Source: J054 sp965221985
Lineage (GTDB): Bacteria; Pseudomonadota; Gammaproteobacteria; Steroidobacterales; GCA-2729495
Length of the DNA: 64,000 nucleotides
Assembly (NCBI GenBank): GCA_965221985.1
Contig: OZ244928.1
Span: 2,852,001 to 2,916,000 of the forward strand
Direction: 5' to 3'
The translations under genes and the position numbers were made by a program. The notes beneath the pieces were generated by a model. That model saw nothing but the letters and a program-made list of their open reading frames with translations, was not told the DNA's origin and searched no databases. Of this stretch, positions 9,460-18,345 are shown one piece after another. Each line of letters opens with the position of its first letter. Within the stretch, counting starts at the first letter, position 1.

Positions 9460-10595
9460 TGTCCGGCAACCGTCTCGCGAACTACCGACAAGAATTGATC
9501 GAGGTCGCCCCGCTCGGGTCGACGGGGATTAGATCGTATGGCCACATCACTCATCATGTAGTTTGCGACCCCGTCACGAACATTGGCATCCGCAAGTGCT
9601 TGCAACGAGGACTCGGTCTCAACGCCTTCCAACGCATCGGCAATAACCGGCTGCACTAGCTCGACGAGTGCGCCCACGTCGCAAAGTTGCAGGTCCTTTA
9701 GCAACTGTGCCATGGCGGGCGTATCGGCATTAAATAGCAACCCCGCTCGTAAGGCGCAAGCGTTGCCACGGGCATGAGACAAACCCCGCACTGCCATGCT
9801 GTGCGCGAAGGCGTGCACGATCCCGACGGAACAATTTGCAGCCGCGATACCGCCCAAGAATCCGGCTTCCATGAATGCCTGCCGCTGGCTAGAGGATGGC
9901 TGTTGCGCATAGTTCTTGGTAATGATTCGCAAACAACTCAGTCCTGCCTCCTTGCCCAGGCGCAGGGGCACCAAGGACAAGTTGGCCTCGATGGCGTGAC
10001 TCAGCGCGTCGCAGAGGCAAGCAGCGAGTTGCGCCGTCGGCATGTCCTGAATACAACGCCCGTCCAGAATGACCTGATCAGCCATCAGCAACGGCGATAC
10101 CACGGCGGTCTTGCGGCCGTCGGCAAGCTGGTAGACCGCCACGTCACCGGCTTCGGCCCCCGTGGCGGGCGTGGTCGGTGCCAACACCAGCTCCGGCCGA
10201 GAGAAGTCAGATTGGCCAGCACTTAGCCGTCCGTTCGCCAAGTTCAGCAAGCCCGCTGAATGCAAGCAAGCAAGCCGTGCCCAATCCAGGACCGAACCAC
10301 CGCCGACAATGACCAGACGCGCCGGGCGGGCCGCCGATATAAAATCAGCGGCCTCCACAATGGCCTTTTCCACCGGCTCACCGGCAGGCTTTTGATGCCA
10401 CATAGCCGGAGGCCAGGACTGCCCTGATTTGGCCAATGACAGGCTCAGAGCCTCGTGGACGGCCGGATTCCCGCTGGTCAAAAAAGCGGTCTGCTCCAAG
10501 TCTGGCAGGCTGCCTAGCGCGCGCAGGGCGCCAGCACCGCAGGTCACCGCGGAGGCATGTCGAAAGACGGGATAACTGAGTTTTAGTTTAGCCAT
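9456..10595 (-). CDS. Iron-containing (group III) alcohol dehydrogenase
   Basis: Fe-dependent alcohol dehydrogenase that interconverts aldehydes and alcohols with NAD(P)H. The cofactor motif VIVGGGSVLDWA and the PTTPATGAEAG segment are present. All four metal ligands can be placed: Asp and His of DALSHAIEA, His of HAFAH and His of LSHARGN. The ATG at 10595 is used (CGGA about nine bases upstream) rather than an upstream GTG at 10622. It overlaps the next gene by four bases. Given LuxC/LuxE downstream, the natural inference is reduction of the LuxC-generated aldehyde to an alcohol, though the reverse is possible. A 90-bp gap separates it from the acyltransferase gene upstream. Confidence 0.84.
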   Translation of the reverse strand: MAKLKLSYPVFRHASAVTCGAGALRALGSLPDLEQTAFLTSGNPAVHEALSLSLAKSGQSWPPAMWHQKPAGEPVEKAIVEAADFISAARPARLVIVGGGSVLDWARLACLHSAGLLNLANGRLSAGQSDFSRPELVLAPTTPATGAEAGDVAVYQLADGRKTAVVSPLLMADQVILDGRCIQDMPTAQLAACLCDALSHAIEANLSLVPLRLGKEAGLSCLRIITKNYAQQPSSSQRQAFMEAGFLGGIAAANCSVGIVHAFAHSMAVRGLSHARGNACALRAGLLFNADTPAMAQLLKDLQLCDVGALVELVQPVIADALEGVETESSLQALADANVRDGVANYMMSDVAIRSNPRRPERGDLDQFLSVVRETVAGH

Positions 10596-10685
10596 GGAAT
10601 TTTCCGGGCGCGATTCTAGCACCCGGGTCTAGCGGCTTCTGCGACGGCATCCAGCTTCTGCGCAAGATCCTTAGATCTTCGTCTG

Positions 10686-11789
10686 TCAAGAAAGATGGAC
10701 CCGTCGATATGACCGCAGGCCCAGACGCCTCAGGAAATCGCGCAGGCAACGACGAACCCAGGCTCCCAAACCCGCCATGCTGCGGGTATTTAAAGCCTCG
10801 ATACCGACAATTTGACGCTGCTGATCCACCCAGTCGCGCTTATAAGCTTCGTCGCCGATCCCAAAATCAATTTCCGACACGCCATCGATATCGATGGCGT
10901 GCTGAAACATTTCCGCCGTCAGCAAGGAACCGGGACTCAATTCGCCGAACTCCGGCGCATGGGCAAGTTTGTAGATGAGGGCGACATCCCCCTGCACCAT
11001 CCAAAACTGCACGGCAGCAACCTCGCCATCAAAGCTCAATGTACCCAGACGCGCAACGCCCAAGGCCGCGCAATCCCGAATCAGCCTTGGCATAAATTGA
11101 GGGCTGGGTTCTGCCCCCTTCCAGCTGCGAGCATAAACCGCCTGAAACGCCTCAATGGCTAAATCCAACTCCGCGCCGGGCTCGCAATGGATCGAAACCG
11201 TGATCTTGTGCTTTTTCCGCGCCGACTTTTGCTTGCGTGCCAGCGTATTGCGCAGGCGCGAGGACCGCGCTAACAAATAGTCGTTATAGCGAAACGGCTT
11301 AATCCGCGTATACCAATTGGCATATTGGTAAAACGTATCCACCCGATAGCCCGCAAGCAGTAATGCATCGCGCAGTGCTCGAGTGGAAGGGCGATCGGCG
11401 CGCAAGCAGCGTAAGTCTATCTGGGCCCAAGCTGGTGTCTCGGCGTATAGATACGCACACAATTTCCGTAGCAATGGCATCGCCTCGGCTTTTTTACCCA
11501 GATAAGCCGGAGCGAAACTAATGGAATAGTGATTCGTTAAACTTGTGAGCCGCTTGCTCTTCTCACCGACGAGCGCAAACAGGATAACTGCCGTCTCGGT
11601 GTCTCGATATCTGACCACATAAATCCTTTGTTCAGGCTTACGGCTCATACCCGTCTCGAGTAAAGCTTCAAACCATGACAAGGTATGTAAGTAGCTAGTA
11701 TCCTCGCTTTTTTCCAAAGCCTCGCGCACAGCCGCGGGCAGTGCATCTACGGCGGTATAGACGGTGATTTCGGTATCTGCGCGCGACAC
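10686..11789 (-). CDS. GNAT acyltransferase, CelD/BcsL-like (Acetyltransf_6 type)
   Basis: A 367-aa protein with the two-lobed FemAB/CelD arrangement: SYLHTLSWFEALL early in the protein, a basic central helix (SARKKHKITV) and the C-terminal core GEVAAVQFWMVQGDVALIYKL followed by SPGSLLTAEMFQHAI and IDFGIGDEAYKRDW. The last motif is characteristic of the family found beside cellulose and exopolysaccharide genes. The start codon is GTG, six bases after the Kelch gene's stop. The likely function is acylation or aminoacyl-type transfer to a cell-surface sugar on the cytoplasmic side; no signal peptide is seen. The donor is unknown. Confidence 0.75.
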   Translation of the reverse strand: MSRADTEITVYTAVDALPAAVREALEKSEDTSYLHTLSWFEALLETGMSRKPEQRIYVVRYRDTETAVILFALVGEKSKRLTSLTNHYSISFAPAYLGKKAEAMPLLRKLCAYLYAETPAWAQIDLRCLRADRPSTRALRDALLLAGYRVDTFYQYANWYTRIKPFRYNDYLLARSSRLRNTLARKQKSARKKHKITVSIHCEPGAELDLAIEAFQAVYARSWKGAEPSPQFMPRLIRDCAALGVARLGTLSFDGEVAAVQFWMVQGDVALIYKLAHAPEFGELSPGSLLTAEMFQHAIDIDGVSEIDFGIGDEAYKRDWVDQQRQIVGIEALNTRSMAGLGAWVRRCLRDFLRRLGLRSYRRVHLS

Positions 11790-11794
11790 GACGA

Positions 11795-13021
11795 CTAGGG
11801 GGTTTCAGCCACTTGATCGTCGAGTTTTAGCGCCCAGACTCGAGTCGGTATGCGATTAAAAAAGCTGCCACCCACGAGCACAAATAGGTCCTGCGCCGAT
11901 GAATAAATCATTGTGTAATTCAAACCTAGAGAAGGCAATTGAGTGTCTGGTAAGCGCTGCCAAGTATTCGATCCGTAGTCGTATACACAGGTGATGCTGT
12001 TGCTCTTTCCGTCCGGTAATACAACCAGTGTTTTTCCGCGCTTCGAATCGTAAGCAGCAGGGAAATAGTAACCGCCGGGACACCGATCACCCGCAGGCGA
12101 TCGCCGCGCCCATTGACCGGCGACACCTGGCACCGTATTTGGCTGATAGGCCAGGACATCCGAGGAATTCGGATCACCACCAAAAATCAATAACACGCTG
12201 TGGCGTGTATCAAACTCCGCGTTAATCCAACCCCAGTGATGGACATCCCCTGCAACCAACCGCCACTCGTCGCGACCGGGTCCCAGTTCCCAGACTCCAC
12301 GACGCGGTATCTCATCTTCGGTGGCCAAGCCCAAAAAGGCCGGTGAATTCGTTAGAGAAGCGTAGCCGATAATCGTATCGCGAGCCGGATCGAAGGCGAC
12401 GCCCGTCGCGAAAAAATTTGGCAGACCATCAGTATCCACCGGATCCTGGTGCCAACTTCTAGCGGCCAAACTATAACTCCAAGCTGGGTCCAATTGCAGA
12501 CCGGGTGCGGGCACAAAGCTATGTTTGGCACCCGAGAAAACTCGCAAAGCGTCCGCTTTGGGGTCATAGACCAGGCTGTCATAGGCATGCATTGGCCAAG
12601 GCTGGCGCTGCGCGATTCCAGCAAGCCGATAGCCTTCGCGGTTCGTGCGCAAGGCATAAGCTGGCGATGGGGCTTGATGCCTTCGCCAATGCAAATCACC
12701 CAAACGCAATTCATAGACTGAATTGTCAAAGCTAAGGCGATGAGAATCGGCACCAAACATGAGCAGACTGTCTCGTTGAGAATCGTAGACTGCGCCGGAA
12801 TGCGTCCAACGATAGGCCGGGAATTGAGTACCATGCGGACGAATTTCAACCCAGCGCGCCACTGGTAAGCTGTCAGCCCAATTGCCGGCTACTACCCTTG
12901 GCTCGAATCCGTCGCCTGCAACTCTACCGTCTAAATACCAAGACAAAACCGCAAATGCGGCCGCTAATCCCAGGTAGGTGAATACCGTCAATGCGCGCAT
13001 TTTCTTCTCATTGACAACCAT
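11795..13021 (-). CDS. Membrane-anchored Kelch-type beta-propeller protein
   Basis: Unrecognised protein of 408 aa. One N-terminal hydrophobic helix (ALTVFTYLGLAAAFAVLSW, about residues 10-28) is followed by six blade-like repeats of the form xxVYDxxxDxLxxFGxxxxxxxxNxVYxL, for example at SGAVYDSQRDSLLMFGA, DSLVYDPKADALRVF, TGVAFDPARDTIIGY, AEFDTRHSVLLIFGGD, AAYDSKRGKTLVVL and TMIYSSAQDLFVLVGG. This is a Kelch propeller facing the periplasm. The ATG at 13021 overlaps the stop of the upstream gene as TGATG, which decides the start. Kelch propellers near sugar genes can be sugar mutarotases (NanM) or binding modules; no specific motif selects between them. Confidence 0.68.
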   Translation of the reverse strand: MVVNEKKMRALTVFTYLGLAAAFAVLSWYLDGRVAGDGFEPRVVAGNWADSLPVARWVEIRPHGTQFPAYRWTHSGAVYDSQRDSLLMFGADSHRLSFDNSVYELRLGDLHWRRHQAPSPAYALRTNREGYRLAGIAQRQPWPMHAYDSLVYDPKADALRVFSGAKHSFVPAPGLQLDPAWSYSLAARSWHQDPVDTDGLPNFFATGVAFDPARDTIIGYASLTNSPAFLGLATEDEIPRRGVWELGPGRDEWRLVAGDVHHWGWINAEFDTRHSVLLIFGGDPNSSDVLAYQPNTVPGVAGQWARRSPAGDRCPGGYYFPAAYDSKRGKTLVVLPDGKSNSITCVYDYGSNTWQRLPDTQLPSLGLNYTMIYSSAQDLFVLVGGSFFNRIPTRVWALKLDDQVAETP

Positions 13022-14622
13022 CACCAAAAAGTAACCAAGCGCGCAAATCGCAACAAGGTATCAGGCCAAACGATCAAGGCGATCACCATGGATAAAAGCC
13101 ATCCCACCGATAAGCAACTTGGCCAATGTCGACTCTGCAAACAAAAGTTTAGATGCCATCCCAGGTAAACAGTCAAGGGAAAAAACAATGCTAGCCATGG
13201 CAAACTGAATCCGGCAAAACTCAACACTGGAAGCAACAGGGCTAAGGCAATGATGATCAGTGGCGCCGGCGCTAGCCAGCGAGCCAGCACAACCAGAAAG
13301 AAAGTAGCCATCAAGGCGAGTGTTGTAACGGACAAATCCAGATCAAGCACATAAACCGCTAGCAAAGCTTGAAGGCCCGTCAGGCCGCAAGCCGCATAAA
13401 ACAAAACGGCGGCGACAACCCAAAGGACGAACTGACCCAAGCAAGGGTAAGCGGACAAGCTCGCCGATTTAACAAGCCGCCAGGTAGTTCGCGGCCCCTC
13501 CAGGATCACCAGACAAACTACGGTAATCAGCAGCGCCACAGCAGCCAGTTCTACGGGTCGACCCAAACCCCTCAGGACGAGACCAAGTACGCAGATAAAC
13601 GCGAGCGGCACAATGGCCCTGGAAAGCCGAGATGCTGGGATAGTCATAGATGTTTGTGTCAACCGTTGCTCGGGCGCGGCGCCGATACGAAGAATTGCCA
13701 GCGCCAGGATCAGTCCTGCCCATGGAAGCAACAGAGCGGCCCATACGCGACCCAGCTCAACGCCGGTCACCAAGCAGGCGAGCAGCACCGGTGGTCCAAA
13801 CGGGCTGAGGGCGGCGACTAGTTTGACGACACCGGGCCAAGCACCCAGTGCGTTTGTCCGACTAGAAATCAATGCGCCGTCGGCAGGTTTTGGGCACACG
13901 AGCTGGTACAACCCAGGCTCAAGGGCGCACCAGAATCCACACAGCAGCAGGACGAAAACGGCCGCGCTTAGATCACTGCCGGAGACTAGATTCCAGATGA
14001 TCTGCGTAGTGACTGAGTACCAGGCTTCGTCAGCCGGGCCAGCAGCCACCAGCATTAGCATTGATAAGAGCATCAATAGCAACGGGAACAGCTTTGACTT
14101 GTCAGGCCAGGCGAGATTTTCGAGGAAGCTAGACTCGCCAATAGACGGCCGGCGATGGGCAGAATTGCCTTCGGCCTCCCCCAGCTGTCTATCCGCACTA
14201 CCCAGATGGAGAATCGCAAGTGCTGAGACTAGGAAGCACAGCAACATCGCGATAGTCAGCGCCACGACGGGCGTCGACAAAGACCAGCGGGTCCAATAGG
14301 CCGAAGATGCCGCGCTAAAGTCCAGCAACAACATTGCCAAAACGAGGCAGGTCAACAATGTAAACGCGGTGGCGGCCGAAACTAGATGATTGCCCCGCCC
14401 GGCTTCCGGTCGGAAAGACCACACTGACGGTAGACAGAACACTGCACCAATCGCCACGAGGGCTTGAACCGGCTCAAGCCACGCGTGTATGACATTGAGC
14501 CCGCGGATCTGACGAAAAAACCATTCGCCCGCCCCCCCCAATACTGCAAGGGTCAAGGCTGTCGCGGCAACGGCAAGGCTTACTTTGATAAGACGCGCAT
14601 GGAGCTTCGCAAACAAGATCAT
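13021..14622 (-). CDS. Polytopic membrane protein, resembles a TRAP-type large permease
   Basis: A 533-aa, very hydrophobic protein with roughly 13-14 membrane segments. There is a soluble loop near residues 145-175 (GSADRQLGEAEGNSAHRR). Two stretches read like the repeats of TRAP transporter DctM subunits: GVVKLVAALSPFGPPVLLAC followed by LLLPWAGLILAL, and IVPLAFICVLGLVLRGLGRP followed by VELAAVALLI, then LLPVLSFAGFSLPWLALFFP. The match is divergent and made by eye. No DctP binding protein is in the window. It is the first gene of the minus-strand operon and overlaps the Kelch gene by one base. Export or import of a polysaccharide building block is possible, but a Wzx/Wzy-like role cannot be excluded. 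Confidence 0.5.
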   Translation of the reverse strand: MILFAKLHARLIKVSLAVAATALTLAVLGGAGEWFFRQIRGLNVIHAWLEPVQALVAIGAVFCLPSVWSFRPEAGRGNHLVSAATAFTLLTCLVLAMLLLDFSAASSAYWTRWSLSTPVVALTIAMLLCFLVSALAILHLGSADRQLGEAEGNSAHRRPSIGESSFLENLAWPDKSKLFPLLLMLLSMLMLVAAGPADEAWYSVTTQIIWNLVSGSDLSAAVFVLLLCGFWCALEPGLYQLVCPKPADGALISSRTNALGAWPGVVKLVAALSPFGPPVLLACLVTGVELGRVWAALLLPWAGLILALAILRIGAAPEQRLTQTSMTIPASRLSRAIVPLAFICVLGLVLRGLGRPVELAAVALLITVVCLVILEGPRTTWRLVKSASLSAYPCLGQFVLWVVAAVLFYAACGLTGLQALLAVYVLDLDLSVTTLALMATFFLVVLARWLAPAPLIIIALALLLPVLSFAGFSLPWLALFFPLTVYLGWHLNFCLQSRHWPSCLSVGWLLSMVIALIVWPDTLLRFARLVTFW

Positions 14623-14721
14623 GCCATTTTTGCAGCCAGAAAAGCGCGGCCACTATAGCAACGGGCCCGGTGCTTGCCTATGGACCAGGTGCTAATCTGT
14701 GACTTAAGCGAAGTCGGCTCT

Positions 14722-14737
14722 TTAACACGCGTGTTAA
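14722..14737. promoter_or_regulatory. Perfect 16-bp palindrome in a divergent promoter region
   Basis: TTAACACGCGTGTTAA is a perfect 16-bp palindrome. It lies 100 bp upstream of the minus-strand operon start (14622) and 39 bp before the ATG at 14776, in the 153-bp gap between the two divergent units. The position and symmetry are those expected of an operator for a dimeric repressor or activator. No regulator gene is present nearby to pair with it, so its role is inferred only from symmetry and place. Confidence 0.4.
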
Positions 14738-14775
14738 GCTGAGTTTTGTCCCCACCCCACAACAATTGATACCGC

Positions 14776-15768
14776 ATGAGTCGGGAATTCGTTCAGCTAC
14801 CCGAAGCCCATCCACCAATACTCATGGTGGTGATTGATACCGAAGAAGAGTTTGCCTGGGGCAAAGGTTTCGATAAAGACGCCACGCAAATCTCGGCCAT
14901 CGCGGAAGTCCACCGATTTCAGTCCATCTGCGACGACCTCGGCGTCGCGCCCTGCTACGTGATCGACTATCCCATTTGTAGCCAGGCTGGCGGGATAGAA
15001 GCCTTGGGCCCGATTGCCGCGGATGGACGCTGTGAAATAGGCGCCCATTTGCATCCCTGGGTCAACCCGCCATTCAAAGAAATCGTCAACGCCCATAACT
15101 CCTATCCGGGGAACCTGGATCCTGAACTGGAGCGAGCCAAGTGCGCGGCACTGCGCGACTGCATTGAGGCCAATTTCGGTGCGCGGCCCATCAGTTACAA
15201 GGCCGGGCGCTACGGCATTGGGCCAAATACGGCGAAAATACTGGCGGAGGAAGGCTTTGAGATCGATTTGAGCGTCGCCTCAGGCTTTAACTTTTCCGGC
15301 GACGGGGGGCCAGATTTTACGAACCACCCTGTGGCACCGTATCGAGCGGGACCCGAAGGACGGGTTCTCTTCTTGCCGACTACCGGTGGCTTTAGCGGCT
15401 CGCTCGGACCAACGTGGGCCGCCAGGGCTTTTTCCCTGGGCGCACAGCCCCTACTACAAAGCATGAGATGGCGGGGAGTTCTGTCTCGACTAGGCCTCGC
15501 GCGCCAAGGCCGACTATCACCGGAGGGTTACAGCTTGGACGAAAACCGGTCGTTCACACGCGATTTGCTAAAGCGGGGGGTTCAGGTGCTCAGCTACAGC
15601 TTTCACTCTCCAAGCCTGAAGCCGGGCTGCACCAGCTATACACACACGCCAGCGGCAGTTGACGAATTCCTGGAAAATATCCGGAAATATCTCGAGTTTT
15701 TTCTCGGCGAGCTGGGCGGTAGAGTGATGACCCCGCGACAGGTAAACGAGCTTATCGGCCAAATATGA
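14776..15768 (+). CDS. Polysaccharide deacetylase family protein (WalW-like)
   Basis: A 330-aa NodB-fold hydrolase of the WalW kind. The first catalytic element is MVVIDTEEEFAWGKG near residue 20, with its acidic pair, and the metal-binding histidines lie in IGAHLHPWVNPP near residue 95. A later SYKAGRYGIGPNTAKIL and a closing SFHSPSLKPG segment fit the conserved deacetylase core, so the active site looks complete. There is no signal peptide, which agrees with cytoplasmic action. The gene starts the plus-strand unit that faces the big minus operon. It would remove acetyl groups from a sugar intermediate; the substrate is not evident. Confidence 0.8.
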   Translation: MSREFVQLPEAHPPILMVVIDTEEEFAWGKGFDKDATQISAIAEVHRFQSICDDLGVAPCYVIDYPICSQAGGIEALGPIAADGRCEIGAHLHPWVNPPFKEIVNAHNSYPGNLDPELERAKCAALRDCIEANFGARPISYKAGRYGIGPNTAKILAEEGFEIDLSVASGFNFSGDGGPDFTNHPVAPYRAGPEGRVLFLPTTGGFSGSLGPTWAARAFSLGAQPLLQSMRWRGVLSRLGLARQGRLSPEGYSLDENRSFTRDLLKRGVQVLSYSFHSPSLKPGCTSYTHTPAAVDEFLENIRKYLEFFLGELGGRVMTPRQVNELIGQI

Positions 15769-15922
15769 CTAGCGTCTGGGCTAAGTAACGCCTGTCTACT
15801 TCTCGCCGGCGCTATGTGCATCAGGTTTCCCACCCGGAGTGAGATTCCGGTCTGCGCGAGGCCCACGGAACCGGGCTAACATAGGGGCCTATGAACCGTA
15901 TCCGCCACGAGCCGCAGGGCCG

Positions 15923-16003
15923 ATGAGCAACAGCATGGATAAGCAACCCAAACCTATGAGCGGCCTGGCCAGCCGATCAGCGGCGATGTACCGATGTCAT
16001 TAA
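15923..16003 (+). CDS. Possible 26-residue leader peptide overlapping the ligase start
   Basis: ATG at 15923 opens a 26-codon frame (MSNSMDKQPKPMSGLASRSA and six more residues) that ends with TAA at 16001-16003, ten bases inside the next gene, whose ATG is at 15994. The overlap would allow translational coupling. AGGG stands close to the ATG but with short spacing. It matches no family I know and may be chance. Confidence 0.25.
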   Translation: MSNSMDKQPKPMSGLASRSAAMYRCH

Positions 16004-17355
16004 CCGCTGCCGGCTTCCTGCTCATATACCCCACTGGGCTGTTGCTCGCCCTGTTCAAGCACCCGCGTTATGGCTTATATGCCTATCTATTTGCCTTTTA
16101 CATGCACCCGCCGGATCGTTGGTGGCGCAATGAGGTGCCGGATCTTCGCTGGGCGCTGATCGCTGGGATCGTCACCCTAATCGCGACTTTGATGCGAGAA
16201 GGTGACAAGAATCGTCCTGCATGGTTTAAGTCCGGCGCCGGCCAACTGCTGCTTGCCTACCTATGCTGGATGGCTTTGCAATCTGCCTGGGCGGTTACAG
16301 GAGACTTCCACACCGAGGGGCTGGAGCTTTTTGGCAAGTATGTGGTTCTTTTTTATCTGATATATCGCCTAGTCGATACCGAAGTTGAATTTCGCAATTT
16401 CTTTATCGCGCACGTGATTGGGTGCTTCTACTTGGGCTGGTTAGCTTATGGCCGCACAGTATCAGGACGTCTGGAGGGAATGGGAGGCCCAGGAATCGGC
16501 GATGCCAATACTTTCGGCATGCATGTTGCCACCGGTGCCGTATTTGGATCAGCACTGCTCATCCGCGGCGGCCTTTACATCCGCGGATTGATGTTAGCGG
16601 CTCTTCCGTTCGTATTGAACGCAATGATTTTAACGCAAAGCAGAGGCGCTTTCGTCGGATTGTTAGCAGCTGGCATTGCGGCAGTGCTGCTCCGACCGCC
16701 GCGTATCAAGGTTTTCTTTTTCTCTTTGGGTGCCTTGGGGATTGTCTTGTTTCTTATTCTATCTCCGCCCGACTTCATAGAACGGCTAAAAACGATTACT
16801 GTTGCTAGCGAAAATATCGAGGAAGTCGACGGGTCGGTCAACACTCGCATCGCCCTTGCCGAGGCGCAACTAAAAATATTCCGGTCCAAGCCCCTTGGGT
16901 CGGGCCATCGCGGTACGCGTACCCTTAGCCACAACTATCTCGATGATCGCTATTTAACCAAGAATAAGCATGGTGAAGGCCTGGCTCGATCCTCGCATAA
17001 CACCTATCTGACGATACTGGTTGACCAAGGTATTCCGGGTGCTTTAATTTACCTTTGCCTACTACTTTGGATAGCCAATACTGCCTGGTTTGTTCAAAAA
17101 CTAGATCAGAAAAATTTGCCTCGTGAGCTAGCCAGCTATCGAATGGCTATCGGCGGCGCGCTCGCTTTGGTGCTCGCGTCGGGACTGTTCTCGAACTATT
17201 TCAAGGCAGAGATTGCAATTTGGTCAATCGCACTGCTGGCATCGCTTAGGCAGCTTGCTATTCAAGCAACTGAAGACAGCAATCTCGAATCTGTACCCGA
17301 TTCCCTAGAATCGCCGAAGGCGCAAATTCGCCCAAAAAGCGAAGCCTGGCAATAG
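15994..17355 (+). CDS. O-antigen ligase/polymerase-like protein, exosortase A system-associated
   Basis: Wzy/WaaL-type integral membrane protein, 453 aa with about ten to twelve membrane helices, TIGR03097-like. The opening (YPTGLLLALFKHPRYGLYAYLF followed by HPPDRWW) and the large periplasmic loop between about residues 265 and 335, with KPLGSGHRGT and ARSSHNTYLTILVDQGIPGA, match the family. The SHNTYL motif is the usual O-antigen ligase signature in that loop. It probably joins or polymerises repeat units on the periplasmic face. Its last 51 bp overlap tail-to-tail with the transglutaminase-like gene on the other strand. Confidence 0.83.
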   Translation: MSLTAAGFLLIYPTGLLLALFKHPRYGLYAYLFAFYMHPPDRWWRNEVPDLRWALIAGIVTLIATLMREGDKNRPAWFKSGAGQLLLAYLCWMALQSAWAVTGDFHTEGLELFGKYVVLFYLIYRLVDTEVEFRNFFIAHVIGCFYLGWLAYGRTVSGRLEGMGGPGIGDANTFGMHVATGAVFGSALLIRGGLYIRGLMLAALPFVLNAMILTQSRGAFVGLLAAGIAAVLLRPPRIKVFFFSLGALGIVLFLILSPPDFIERLKTITVASENIEEVDGSVNTRIALAEAQLKIFRSKPLGSGHRGTRTLSHNYLDDRYLTKNKHGEGLARSSHNTYLTILVDQGIPGALIYLCLLLWIANTAWFVQKLDQKNLPRELASYRMAIGGALALVLASGLFSNYFKAEIAIWSIALLASLRQLAIQATEDSNLESVPDSLESPKAQIRPKSEAWQ

Positions 17356-18189
17356 CAGCAACAGCGGCAGCAGCCATTTCAATATATAGGCGATCTTCTC
17401 TATCACGCAGACTCGGCCCCAGCGCACATCGGGCCCGCCGTAACGAATCTTGTTCTTGGCAGGCGCAAATGATCTAAACAAATTGCGCGACACCACTTGA
17501 TTGTTCCAATAGTATGGAATGACAGTCTCCGGCTGAGCTTCTGCCTGCGCCAAGTCAAAAGGAATCGCCGCGCCATAGTCTGGATCGAGCATTACCCAAC
17601 GCCCTGAATCAACTTGCGCTGTAACAAGAGTATGCCCTCCAAGATAAACGAAACCGGTTTTGATGCCCTTGGCTGAGAGAAAGTCCACCAAGGCCAGCGA
17701 CTGCTGACCACATCGGCCCACACCACGTTCTAGCGCTCGCCGGTAGCTGCAAAACTCATAGTCGCGATAGGTATCCGGCTTCAAGTAACTCAGGGCGTAG
17801 AGAACATAGTTCTCCCAAATCGGAATCGTCATGCGGAGCTCTTTGAGTCCCACAATCTCTCGGTCTGTCGGATCAATGTGCACCATCGCCTCATGAAAAA
17901 CCCGCGTTACGGCAGAGAGAGAATCTACGGTCGGGTGCACTGCCGTGCTCCTTAGTCGCTCCTTAGCCTCAGCGTAGGTAAGTGTGGGAGTGCCGGCGAA
18001 ATCCACATAGTCATCAACGCCGGGGGCACGCAATGACAGGTACCCAACACCTGCGAAATTAAGCAAGAGCAAGCAAGCACCACTCGCGGCAGCAAGGCCG
18101 AGAAACATCGAGATGAACGATTCAGAACAAGGCAGGCGCATGCGCAGAGCATACTTCAGCCGGACAGCCGCGGGCGCAAAATAGACCAC
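17305..18189 (-). CDS. Transglutaminase-like membrane protein
   Basis: A 294-aa protein with a hydrophobic helix near residues 27-50, a papain-like transglutaminase core facing the periplasm, and a C-terminal helix (ILKWLLPLLLLLPGFAFW). The Cys-His-Asp triad can be read as GRCGQQSLALVDFL, YLGGHTLVTAQV and WVMLDPDYG. Such domains act as cysteine proteases, amidases or cross-linkers. The start used is GTG at 18189; an ATG at 18141 just before the first helix is equally possible, and neither has a clear ribosome site. It points against the plus-strand genes and overlaps the O-antigen ligase end. A related domain appears again at 30252. Confidence 0.72.
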   Translation of the reverse strand: MVYFAPAAVRLKYALRMRLPCSESFISMFLGLAAASGACLLLLNFAGVGYLSLRAPGVDDYVDFAGTPTLTYAEAKERLRSTAVHPTVDSLSAVTRVFHEAMVHIDPTDREIVGLKELRMTIPIWENYVLYALSYLKPDTYRDYEFCSYRRALERGVGRCGQQSLALVDFLSAKGIKTGFVYLGGHTLVTAQVDSGRWVMLDPDYGAAIPFDLAQAEAQPETVIPYYWNNQVVSRNLFRSFAPAKNKIRYGGPDVRWGRVCVIEKIAYILKWLLPLLLLLPGFAFWANLRLRRF

Positions 18190-18345
18190 GGCGGAAGCAG
18201 AAATGTGACAAATGCCCGGCGCGCATCTCTCCTGGGCGGCAAATAGTGAACCGCAATGTGGTCATGCCGGCGGCACGCCAGCTAATATAGGCTGTTGATA
18301 AAACCCGCGGGGCTCAGAGAGCAGCGTTGACCGCGGCCGGCATGC

